DNA from: Jatrophihabitans sp.
GTDB taxonomy: Bacteria > Actinomycetota > Actinomycetes > Mycobacteriales > Jatrophihabitantaceae
Direction: 5' to 3'
Assembly (NCBI GenBank): GCA_036399055.1
Contig: DASWNX010000026.1
Coordinates: forward strand, 186,001-250,000
DNA: 64,000 bases
Under the pieces are notes generated by a model, which searched no databases, was not told the DNA's origin, and worked only from the letters and a program-made list of their open reading frames with translations. Positions 35,987 to 43,106 of this stretch are shown in pieces (within the stretch, counting starts at the first letter, position 1; each line of letters begins with the position of its first letter). A program made the position numbers and the translations under genes.

Positions 35987-36391
35987 ATGACTTCCCAACC
36001 GGTCACCGAGCCCGCGGTCGAGCCCAGCGCCGTCGAGATCGCCTGCTCCTTCTGCGCCAAGCCGGCCCCGGAGGTCGCCAAGATCATCGCCGGGCCGGGC
36101 ATCTACATCTGCGATGAGTGCGTGCAGCTCTGCAACGAGATCCTCGCCGCCGCCGCGGATCGGCCCGACGGGGCCGGCCCGCAGGCCGAGCTGCCGTTCT
36201 GGCAGGAGATGACCGATCAGCAACTGCTCGACCAGCTGCCCAAGATCGCCAGGGTCGCCGGCCAGGTCGAAGGCAGCCTGACCACGTGGGTGCGCCGGGT
36301 GCGTGGTCGGGGTGTTTCGTGGGCCCGCATCGGCGAAGCCCTGGATATGACCAGGCAGTCGGCGTGGGAGCGCTTCTCCGACCGCGAGTGA
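35987..36391 (+). CDS. ClpX-type zinc-finger protein with C-terminal helix-turn-helix
   Basis: A 134-residue protein. Residues about 20-50 are a ClpX-like C4 zinc finger (CSFCAKP...[12 protein letters not shown]) without any AAA+ domain. The C-terminal part ([22 protein letters not shown]) reads as a helix-turn-helix. Such small proteins are widespread in actinobacteria and unstudied as far as I know. ATG at 35987 follows GGAGGA. The palindromic repeats upstream suggest tight regulation. Confidence 0.8.
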   Translation: MTSQPVTEPAVEPSAVEIACSFCAKPAPEVAKIIAGPGIYICDECVQLCNEILAAAADRPDGAGPQAELPFWQEMTDQQLLDQLPKIARVAGQVEGSLTTWVRRVRGRGVSWARIGEALDMTRQSAWERFSDRE

Positions 36392-36469
36392 AGCGGCGCT
36401 GCTCGTAGATAACGCAAGCCCCGCGGTGCCAGTAGCGGCGTTACGATCGATCGATGGCGGGGGCTGCGA

Positions 36470-37135
36470 TTGATCGGACGAGCCGTCGTGCGCGCTGACA
36501 TCCTGCTGTGCGCGATCGCCCTGACCGGGCTGGCCTCGCTGGCCCTGGCACGCAGGCGCGTCTCACGGGCGGGCAGCCACCGCTACGTTCCGGCCCGCAG
36601 CGCTGGGCAATCCGGTCGCGGGATGGCAGGCGCCCGAAGCAGGCGCATCAGCGGCGCCGTCGTCGCGCTGGCAGCCGTGCTGGCGTTCGTGGTAGCAGCC
36701 GTGGTGGCGGCGGTGGTGTTGCTCTCGCCCGCCACGGACGTGCCTCCCGGGCCTGACGTGACTCGGCCGGACCAGCGGGCGGCTGCGTCGAGCGAACCGC
36801 CTGGAAGCGCGACGGCGAGCCCGTCCCAGTCCAGAGCCTCCGCATCCCTCAGCAGCGCACCGACCCGCTCGCCGACGCCGAGCTCAGTGAGTCCGACGAG
36901 ACCAGCGTCGACCCCCTCGGCATCCCTTGGCGCCCCTGGGGCGTCGTCACAGGTCATCCTCCGCGGCCCAGCCGGCAGCGCGCCAGCCGCAGCTCCTACC
37001 CGGACGGAGCCGAAGGCGAATCCGTCGCCGAAGCCCAGCAAGACGGTGGTCAAGCCTTCGCATCCGGCTCCCCCCACCCACGCGGGCCGCCCGACCAGCA
37101 AGCCGAAGCCAAAGATCACCCGCGTCACGTCCTGA
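36470..37135 (+). CDS. Ser/Thr/Pro-rich membrane-anchored protein, unknown function
   Basis: About 221 residues. It has two hydrophobic segments (about residues 9-26 and 62-85, VVALAAVLAFVVAAVVAAVVLL) and then a long extracytoplasmic tail rich in Ser, Pro, Thr and Ala, ending in a Lys/Pro-rich stretch. No domain is recognisable. The start is uncertain: TTG at 36470 or GTG at 36488. It may be a cell-wall-spanning stalk. Because the composition is low-complexity, I hold it at moderate confidence. Confidence 0.5.
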   Translation: MIGRAVVRADILLCAIALTGLASLALARRRVSRAGSHRYVPARSAGQSGRGMAGARSRRISGAVVALAAVLAFVVAAVVAAVVLLSPATDVPPGPDVTRPDQRAAASSEPPGSATASPSQSRASASLSSAPTRSPTPSSVSPTRPASTPSASLGAPGASSQVILRGPAGSAPAAAPTRTEPKANPSPKPSKTVVKPSHPAPPTHAGRPTSKPKPKITRVTS

Positions 37136-37164
37136 TCTGCCAGCCCGTCTGGAAAACTGGCGGG

Positions 37165-37566
37165 GTGGACCCCCTGCTCTCCAAGATCGAGGCTCTGGCC
37201 GAGCCCGGCTGCTACTCGCTGACCTTCACCCTCGACACCGGCGAGGACCGCGCCGTGGTGGTCCGGATGCGCGGCGACGAGCCCGTCCTGCCGTCGGCGA
37301 ACTCGTTCGCGGGCTGGACGCCGGGATCGCGGGTCGCCACCGCCGCCATCGCCGTGGTGCGGGCGCTGCACCAGGCCCGACAAGGCAGCGGCGGGTCTGC
37401 CGGACGGCTGCTCGACGTCGAAGGCGGCTGGGACGTCGGCATCGGCAACGTGGTGCTCTCTGCTGAAGGGGCGCCGACGTGCGTCGGGCACGGCGAGCTG
37501 GCGGTGGCCGAGGCCGGGGTTTTCCGGTGCCAGACGTGCGGCGCGGCGGCGCGCTATGAGCGCTGA
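37165..37566 (+). CDS. Conserved hypothetical protein with C-terminal Cys/His cluster
   Basis: A 133-residue soluble protein. The C-terminal third has C-x-G-H (TCVGHGE) and CQTCGAAAR, a possible zinc-binding end. I do not recognise a named family. It is important for the genome history: its last roughly 140 bp (from 37426) recur at 42224-42370 on the far side of the RiPP-like cassette, with about eight mismatches in 133 bp. The convergent MFS gene ends 13 bp inside it. Confidence 0.7.
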   Translation: MDPLLSKIEALAEPGCYSLTFTLDTGEDRAVVVRMRGDEPVLPSANSFAGWTPGSRVATAAIAVVRALHQARQGSGGSAGRLLDVEGGWDVGIGNVVLSAEGAPTCVGHGELAVAEAGVFRCQTCGAAARYER

Positions 37567-38834
37567 CCGCTACCCGACTCTGTTTCCGGCACAGCCAAGT
37601 CTGCTGCTGGCACGTCTGGCGCCGGCCTAGCCGAAGACGGGCGCCTATACAAAACGCTGCGTGAGGCTATCAACGCGACGCCGAGCCGGAAGGCGGCGGC
37701 GATACCGATGATGAGGTAGATATTCTCCAGCGTGGCCTGCAGGGCGCCAGCCACGACAGCCGCGATAGGTATGGACGTGAATGCCAGCATGCGCGTTGCC
37801 GCGATAACCCGTCCGAGGATGTAGGCCGGCACGATTTGCTGGCGCAGGCTGAACCAGGACACGACGTTGATGGCTCCAAATCCAGCGAGCAGCCCCCAGA
37901 TGATGGTGATCTCTACGACGTGTCGAAAGACGATCAAGCTCGAGGTGACGACGCCAGCCGCGGCGGTGCTGAAGATGATCACGCGTCCTGGCGGGATGCG
38001 CCGGATGATCCAGGGCGCTATTGATGATCCGAGTACGGAGCCGATACCTTGAGCACCGAACACCAGCCCGATGACGCTGGGGCTTAGGTGGCGGTACGTC
38101 GTCAAGTAAAAAATAAAGTTGGCTTGGACCAGCCAGATGGCGAAGTTCGTTCCCGTGAAGGTCAGCGCGCCGGCGAAGAGGATGCGGTCGCGTCGGAAGA
38201 TGTACTCCCCGGCTTCGCGGATGTCCTTGACCGCCCCTGACAGGCGCTTACCGCTGCCGTTGACGGGTGTCACTTGCGGTGAGTGGTAACGGATGAGAAG
38301 GATCGCGCAAGCCGATACAGCGAACGTAGCGGCGTCGAGGTAGATGGTGGCCTCGTAACCGATCACGCTGATGGCCACGCCCGCGATCACGGGCCCCACC
38401 AGACCCATAGCATTGTCACCGGCTTGCATCCAGGCATTGGCCTGCGGCAGCTTGGCCTTGGGTGATACATCGGGGATGAAGCTTTGGAACGCAGGGTGAT
38501 ACAGCGGATCGACGCAAGACAGCAAGAACGCGACCACAAATATGGGCCAGACCGTGTCCACGGACACGGTGACGACAATCGCCAGCACGATCGCAAGCAG
38601 GCTGGACACGGTGTCACCGGCCACCAGCATCAAACGGCGGTTCACCCGATCAGCGAGTACGCCGCCCGGAAGTGACAGCAGCAGGAACGGCAGGTATTCA
38701 ACCGCGTAGATCGCACCGGTCGTCAAGGCCGAGCCGGTCATATGCAGGACCAGCAGGGGCAGCGTCAGCTTATAGAGCCAGTTGCCCAGTGATGAGGTCA
38801 AATAGGCGAAGATAATCAGCCGGTAATCGCGCAC
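37554..38834 (-). CDS. MFS exporter of the RiPP-like cassette
   Basis: A 426-residue major facilitator of the MFS_3/EntS-like exporter type, with about twelve helices and the loop 2-3 motif GGVLADRVNRRLML. GTG at 38834 follows GGAGG by 10 nt. It is the last gene of the peptidase-peptide-ThiF-MFS operon, 23 bp after the ThiF gene. In microcin C operons the corresponding mccC is also an MFS exporter placed after the ThiF-like mccB. Inferred role: export of the mature peptide product and self-protection. Confidence 0.85.
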   Translation of the reverse strand: MRDYRLIIFAYLTSSLGNWLYKLTLPLLVLHMTGSALTTGAIYAVEYLPFLLLSLPGGVLADRVNRRLMLVAGDTVSSLLAIVLAIVVTVSVDTVWPIFVVAFLLSCVDPLYHPAFQSFIPDVSPKAKLPQANAWMQAGDNAMGLVGPVIAGVAISVIGYEATIYLDAATFAVSACAILLIRYHSPQVTPVNGSGKRLSGAVKDIREAGEYIFRRDRILFAGALTFTGTNFAIWLVQANFIFYLTTYRHLSPSVIGLVFGAQGIGSVLGSSIAPWIIRRIPPGRVIIFSTAAAGVVTSSLIVFRHVVEITIIWGLLAGFGAINVVSWFSLRQQIVPAYILGRVIAATRMLAFTSIPIAAVVAGALQATLENIYLIIGIAAAFRLGVALIASRSVLYRRPSSARPAPDVPAADLAVPETESGSGQRS

Positions 38835-38857
38835 TGATCATGCACCTCCGCATGCGA

Positions 38858-40003
38858 TCACGAGGCAGTCGCACCAACAAGTGGCTGGCCGTTCAGCGCG
38901 TCATCGCGCTGGCCGCACACCGTGCATTCGGGCAGCCTATCCCACCGCTCCGCCTCGCTCACCTCATAATCGTAGAAGCGCAGTTGCATCAGGCGACCAG
39001 CGGCAACTGGCGGCGCGATGCCGGTGATGAGTCGGGTCAGCTCACCCAGCATGAAGCCGGTCGTCATGGTGACCAGCGGCGTGAAGGCCGCGTTGTTGCC
39101 GCCGATCTGCAGGTCACGCTTCTGCTGCAGCAAGGCAGCCGATGTCGGGTCACTGTTGAATACTCCAAGTCGCCAACATTCAACGCAACCGGTAGTGCCT
39201 GGTATCACTGTGTAGTAGATAGCGCGTTGAGTGTCGAGCCCCCCGTTCAGGAATGGCACTCCGGCTTGCACGCATCCTGCATTCACCCAGTGCATGATCT
39301 CCATCTTCGGACGGTCGGCGACACAAATCAGTAGATCGGCGCCGTCTGCCACGCTGGCTACGTCCTCCGCCGAACCGATACGCATCGACACCGGCTCAAT
39401 TTCAATTCGTGGATTGAAATCGCGCACTCGCTCGGTGGCCAGCCGCAATTTCTCCTGCCCGATGTCGCCGTCTCGGTAGAGGATCTGTCGATTGAGGTTA
39501 GAGATTTCGACCCGGTCGAACTCGATGGCGCGGACGTGCCCCACGCCCATTGCCGCCATGTCAAGCAGCAGATGCGACCCGAGACCACCAAGGCCCAGCA
39601 ATGTGATTCGGGCATCTCGCAGGCGTCCCTGCAATTCGTACTTGTTCTGCCGCATCGACGAGTACGAGCCAAAAAAATTGATATTGCGAGCCCATCGGCT
39701 TAGTTCGTAATCATCAAGAATGCCGGCAGGCGTGTGACTGCCGTCGAGCAGAAAGCCGGCTTCGTCCAGCTGGCGTATAGCGGCTTGAACGTCCTCGACC
39801 GACGACAGTGGATAATCTTGTCGTAGGGCGGTCCACACCTGCTGGACCGTGCGGGATCCGTCTAGCAGTTCCAGCAACCGACGGATCTGCCCACTGGGGT
39901 CTTCAATCTCTGTCACCTGTCCATGACCGCCGATTTGCACTAGCACGGCAGTGCCGAACAAAGGATATGTAGGCTTCAACATAGGCAGAGCATCGGAATC
40001 CAT
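38858..40003 (-). CDS. ThiF/E1-like adenylating enzyme with N-terminal PqqD-like (RRE) domain
   Basis: A 381-residue protein. Residues about 10-95 resemble a PqqD/RiPP recognition element (LLELLDGSRTVQQVWTAL...IRQLDEAGFL). The rest is an E1-like domain: nucleotide loop GLGGLGSHLLLDMA, acidic EFDRVEISNLNRQ, and two CxxC pairs (CVEC, CTVC) for structural zinc. Such enzymes adenylate peptide C-termini, as MccB does in microcin C biosynthesis. ATG at 40003 follows AGGGG; the frame opens earlier at 40102, but that part lies in the intergenic hairpin. The probable substrate is the 19-residue peptide encoded just upstream. Confidence 0.85.
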   Translation of the reverse strand: MDSDALPMLKPTYPLFGTAVLVQIGGHGQVTEIEDPSGQIRRLLELLDGSRTVQQVWTALRQDYPLSSVEDVQAAIRQLDEAGFLLDGSHTPAGILDDYELSRWARNINFFGSYSSMRQNKYELQGRLRDARITLLGLGGLGSHLLLDMAAMGVGHVRAIEFDRVEISNLNRQILYRDGDIGQEKLRLATERVRDFNPRIEIEPVSMRIGSAEDVASVADGADLLICVADRPKMEIMHWVNAGCVQAGVPFLNGGLDTQRAIYYTVIPGTTGCVECWRLGVFNSDPTSAALLQQKRDLQIGGNNAAFTPLVTMTTGFMLGELTRLITGIAPPVAAGRLMQLRFYDYEVSEAERWDRLPECTVCGQRDDALNGQPLVGATAS

Positions 40004-40074
40004 CTTCACCCCTAACTGACCGTCCGATTGCTGCCAATCGGCGCCTGGGCTTACCCCGGGTATAAACTTGCCCG

Positions 40075-40117
40075 GGTCTCCGTTGGTGGGTGCTTCTACC
40101 ACTCACCAACGGAGACC
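40075..40117 (-). terminator. 14-bp hairpin between peptide gene and ThiF gene
   Basis: GGTCTCCGTTGGTG (40075-40088) and CACCAACGGAGACC (40104-40117) form a perfect 14-bp stem with a 15-nt loop. It sits between the peptide gene stop and the ThiF start, with no U-tract. In precursor-peptide operons such a partial terminator or RNA-stabilising stem raises peptide mRNA over enzyme mRNA; the mccA-mccB gap has one. Confidence 0.75.
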
Positions 40118-40127
40118 TGGTTCAGGC

Positions 40128-40187
40128 TCAGCCTTCGTCGCTGCCAGAAGCAGTGCTGACCTTGCGGGTCGTCAGAGTGATCGTCAT
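40128..40187 (-). CDS. 19-residue candidate RiPP precursor peptide
   Basis: The peptide reads MTITLTTRKVSTASGSDEG. ATG at 40187 has a very strong ribosome site (AGGAGGGAGGTGACAACA). It starts five bases after the stop of the M3 peptidase gene and is followed by a 14-bp hairpin and the ThiF-like gene. The C-terminus is Gly rather than the Asn of classical microcin C precursors, and the body is rich in Thr and Ser. Size, position, ribosome site and hairpin support a genuine gene. Its role as the ThiF substrate is inference. Confidence 0.65.
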   Translation of the reverse strand: MTITLTTRKVSTASGSDEG

Positions 40188-40192
40188 TGTTG

Positions 40193-42031
40193 TCACCTCC
40201 CTCCTGATACGTATTCATCTGCTTTCGATGGCTCTGGTGAGCCTTCGAAAGTTCGGGCCGCGGCTGCGGTCACGGCGGTGGCTTCGTCCAGGTCGGCCAC
40301 CCGCTGACCCAGCGCGGCAAGAGTGCGTTGCCAGGTCTCAGAAGACAGCGGGTCTACGCCCGCCAGCAGGAGCAAATCCCGAGGAGCAGCGCTGCCTCCG
40401 GCAGCCATCAACGCCAGGAGCCCCTCGCCGAAATCAGCACCCAGCACGGCGCGTTGCTCGACCAACGCGGCCGCAGCGAACTGGCCATACATATAGGCAT
40501 AGCTTGAGCCGGGCGACTGGAAGATTCCGTCCAGACAGCTCCACCAGTTGGTGAAGCTGTGGGAGAGCGGGAGCTCGTCACCGTACAGCTCTCGCTGCGA
40601 GTCCAGCCAGAGATGGCCGATGGTCGCGCTGTCCAGCTGACCGGTAGCTCTCCACTGATCACGGAGGGCTCCTTCAAACCTATAGATCGCCACTTGCCGG
40701 CAGGCGCCTACCAGCTGGTCCTCTATCCCGCGCGCCGTCAGGGTGGCCACGGCCGGCGAAAGTGTCTGCAGTTGTCCGAGGTGTGTCAGCGTCGCTGCCT
40801 CGAAGAAGAGCGCGACCGTCTCCGCCAAGACTCGCGGCGTCGCGGCTGCCAGCAGTGGCAAGTCCGACGCCATCATCATGTGCACTCCGTGGCCGAGTTC
40901 GTGCGCGAGCAGCAAGACGTGCCGCAGCGAACCGTTGAAGTTGACCGAAATCCAGGGCAGTTCACCTGGAACATCTTTTGTGAACGGGCTGGCTGATTTA
41001 CCCGGCCGGTGCGCTGCGTCTACACGGTTGGACTTCAGAAGCGTGCGGGCAGCGGCCCCGCACTTGGGATGCACGGCGTCAAAGCTCGCGAGCACCGTCT
41101 CGACCGCCTGATTCCACGAGATCTCGGCACCGCCAGCATCCACTGGCGCGTAGCGATCAGCCTCATCCAATTCGGTCTCACCAAGCAGGAGCGCTTTCAC
41201 GCGGAAGTAGCGGTGAACCAGCGGGTATCCAGCGCTCGCTCCAGCGACGAGAGCATCGACCTCAGCCTCGCTCAGCTGGTCTGAGACTAAAGACTCATCC
41301 ATCCACGAGGTTCCGGTGAGTTCGGCACGCGTCAGCCCGTCGGCCACAATCATCGACAGCGCCAGGGCGCGCAAGTCCAGCTCGCCAGCGAGCGCTTGGG
41401 TGATCTCGCGCTGTGTTTGGCGGCGAAGGCGCCCGTCGGCCCGGTAGAGGTTCGGCATAGCGCTGCCGACGCTTGTGACACCGTCGGAGGTGACGACGCG
41501 AATCCTGCTGAGCAGTTGACGGGCCAGCGTCTGCCAACCGTCTATCCCTGACGGCCGGACAGCTGCCAGCACATCACGTATCTCGTCGTCCGAACTGGCC
41601 GCCGCTACAACCCGGTGGTAAAAGTTGTGAAGCTTTCCTCCGGGGGCCAGCAACTCGTGCTCACCTGCCACCGTTGCATCCAGTGCCGCTAACTCCGACT
41701 CAACGAAACCGAGTGTCGCGCTGAGCTGGGACCACGCCACGTCACAGCGTCCGAGCGCTTTGGCCCCGTCGGCTTCATGGATTCCCGATGCCACAGCTAG
41801 TTCTGCGTAACTGGTAAGCCTTTGTAGGTCTCCCACGCAATCCTGATACGCGCCGATAAGGGCGGCGAACCGCTCTTGGTCGAGGCCGGCCAGCTTGTTC
41901 CTGCACGAGCGTGCGATTTTCTGCGCACGGGCCGCTAGCGAACTGAGCTGCGCGTCAACAACCTCTTCGCGTACCGCCTCAGCAACGACGGAGACGTCCC
42001 ACGTAGGCAAGGCTTCTGAGGTAATCGACAC
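40193..42031 (-). CDS. M3-family oligoendopeptidase (PepF-like)
   Basis: A 612-residue zinc metallopeptidase. The active-site HELGH lies at residues 377-381 with the preceding LLLA and following GVHMMM. The third ligand Glu is in LAETVALFFEA. The C-terminal part (SHSFTNWWSCLDGIFQSPGSSYAYMYGQ) is typical of oligoendopeptidase F. GTG at 42031 is used; the ribosome site is weak. It is the first gene of the cassette, and its TGA lies inside the ribosome site of the peptide gene. It could trim the modified peptide or confer immunity by degrading it. Confidence 0.88.
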   Translation of the reverse strand: MSITSEALPTWDVSVVAEAVREEVVDAQLSSLAARAQKIARSCRNKLAGLDQERFAALIGAYQDCVGDLQRLTSYAELAVASGIHEADGAKALGRCDVAWSQLSATLGFVESELAALDATVAGEHELLAPGGKLHNFYHRVVAAASSDDEIRDVLAAVRPSGIDGWQTLARQLLSRIRVVTSDGVTSVGSAMPNLYRADGRLRRQTQREITQALAGELDLRALALSMIVADGLTRAELTGTSWMDESLVSDQLSEAEVDALVAGASAGYPLVHRYFRVKALLLGETELDEADRYAPVDAGGAEISWNQAVETVLASFDAVHPKCGAAARTLLKSNRVDAAHRPGKSASPFTKDVPGELPWISVNFNGSLRHVLLLAHELGHGVHMMMASDLPLLAAATPRVLAETVALFFEAATLTHLGQLQTLSPAVATLTARGIEDQLVGACRQVAIYRFEGALRDQWRATGQLDSATIGHLWLDSQRELYGDELPLSHSFTNWWSCLDGIFQSPGSSYAYMYGQFAAAALVEQRAVLGADFGEGLLALMAAGGSAAPRDLLLLAGVDPLSSETWQRTLAALGQRVADLDEATAVTAAAARTFEGSPEPSKADEYVSGGR

Positions 42032-42141
42032 ATGCAGCCCATCACTCGATCATGGCGTGTAACTTGGATAAATCGGACTAATATCTTTTAAGGTACATAT
42101 AGCCACGTCGTGCGGCAAGTACCCGACAGATAAATTCCATC

Positions 42142-42226
42142 CAGCGAATGCCCGCCGATAGCGAACAGGTTGTCGGTCACGCCCACCGCCGTCGGCGGTG
42201 GCCAGCAGCTCGCCCCAGATCCGGGC
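42142..42226 (-). pseudogene. Fragment of an NRPS carrier domain
   Basis: This 85-bp stretch matches 43353-43437 in the first NRPS gene (the PCP segment around IWGELLATP...FAIGGHSL), same orientation. It has a 1-bp insertion and a few mismatches, so it is frameshifted and non-functional. It is joined directly to the 37165-37566-type gene fragment, marking a rearrangement junction. Confidence 0.8.
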
Positions 42227-42370
42227 TGGGACGTCGGCATCGGCAACGTGGTGCTGTCTCCTGAAGGGGCGCCGACGCGCGTCGGGCACGGCGAGCTGGC
42301 GGCGTCCGAGGCCGGGGTGTTCCGGTGCCAGACGTGCGGCGCGGCGGCGCGCTACGATCGGCAGCCCTGA
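42224..42370 (+). pseudogene. Second copy of the 3' end of the 37165-37566 gene
   Basis: From GGCTGGGACGTCGGC at 42224 to the TGA at 42370 this repeats 37426-37566 in the same orientation, with several amino-acid changes (for example the Cys of TCVGHGE is Arg) and an altered end (YDRQP). It has no start codon and is fused to the NRPS fragment. Outside these two remnants the 42032-42500 gap holds only an A/T-rich stretch (about 42057-42110) that could be the promoter of the peptidase operon. Confidence 0.85.
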
Positions 42371-42500
42371 CGCGCCACCAGCTCCTGTCGCGACTCGACC
42401 GGCGGTTTCATGTGCAGCTGCCAGCGCAAGCGCGCCGTTCACGCTGCGCGCCCGACTTCGGCCTGGCCGAAGGAACGCGGCTAGCGATGCCGCACCGCGC

Positions 42501-43085
42501 CTACGTGAATTCCACGAACACCAGCCGGCGTTGCGTGTCTCGTTTCCAGATGTGCGCACCCCACCGAACACCCGGCTGTGTGAGGCGGCTACCTGAGACA
42601 CCGGGAACTTCGAAGTAGCCCTCGGCCTTGGCCCAGAACCTCTTCGCCATGTCCGAATCCAGCCAGGAGATCCAGCCACGGTCATCGATGAAGCCCACCG
42701 GCGCGTGTCGATGAAGGAAAGCCGCGACCTGCTTCTCACTCGCCCACTGGGCATGCTTAGTCGTCCACTCCCGCCCGGACTCATCCCACAACCTGCCAGG
42801 CTCTGCCTTATTGATCGATGCGGCACTGGCGGCGCGGAGCCCCGCCTCGGGTGGAGTGAGGAAGAGCTGCGCGTCAGCGGGCAGGTCGAGCTGGTCCAGA
42901 CGCAGACTCAGGTCCCGCGGCAGCAGCTCGTACGGGGTGTGGAGCTTCCAGTCCTGGGCCGGCTTGCCCAACTGGAGCTGGGCGAGGGCATCGGTGACGA
43001 TCTGCAGAAGGATCGGATCACCGGAATAGGCCACTACGGTCGGCACGCCGTCCACCAGGACGAGCAGCGATCTCTTCTCGCTCAT
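42501..43085 (-). CDS. Protein with N-terminal ubiquitin-like (DUF2604-type) beta-grasp domain
   Basis: A 194-residue soluble protein. Residues about 1-80 (LLVLVDGVPTVVAYSGDPIL, LQIVTDALAQL, PAQDWKLHT...DLSLRLDQLDLPADAQLFLTP) resemble the bacterial ubiquitin-like DUF2604 beta-grasp domain. The C-terminal part (VGFIDDRGWISWLDSDMAKRFWAKAEGYFEVPG) is unassigned, and there is no C-terminal Gly-Gly. It begins 22 bp after the last NRPS gene and reads the same way, so it may belong to that transcript. Family assignment is by eye. Confidence 0.6.
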   Translation of the reverse strand: MSEKRSLLVLVDGVPTVVAYSGDPILLQIVTDALAQLQLGKPAQDWKLHTPYELLPRDLSLRLDQLDLPADAQLFLTPPEAGLRAASAASINKAEPGRLWDESGREWTTKHAQWASEKQVAAFLHRHAPVGFIDDRGWISWLDSDMAKRFWAKAEGYFEVPGVSGSRLTQPGVRWGAHIWKRDTQRRLVFVEFT

Positions 43086-43106
43086 CTACGCTCCCTGCTC
43101 TCCGGG

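Noticed and set aside
40004..40102. Earlier GTG start of the ThiF-like gene
   Set aside because: It would place the intergenic hairpin arm inside the coding region and has no ribosome site; ATG at 40003 follows AGGGG.
42325..42618. Plus-strand ORF downstream of the gene-end remnant
   Set aside because: It has no recognisable content and lies partly antisense to the 42501-43085 gene.
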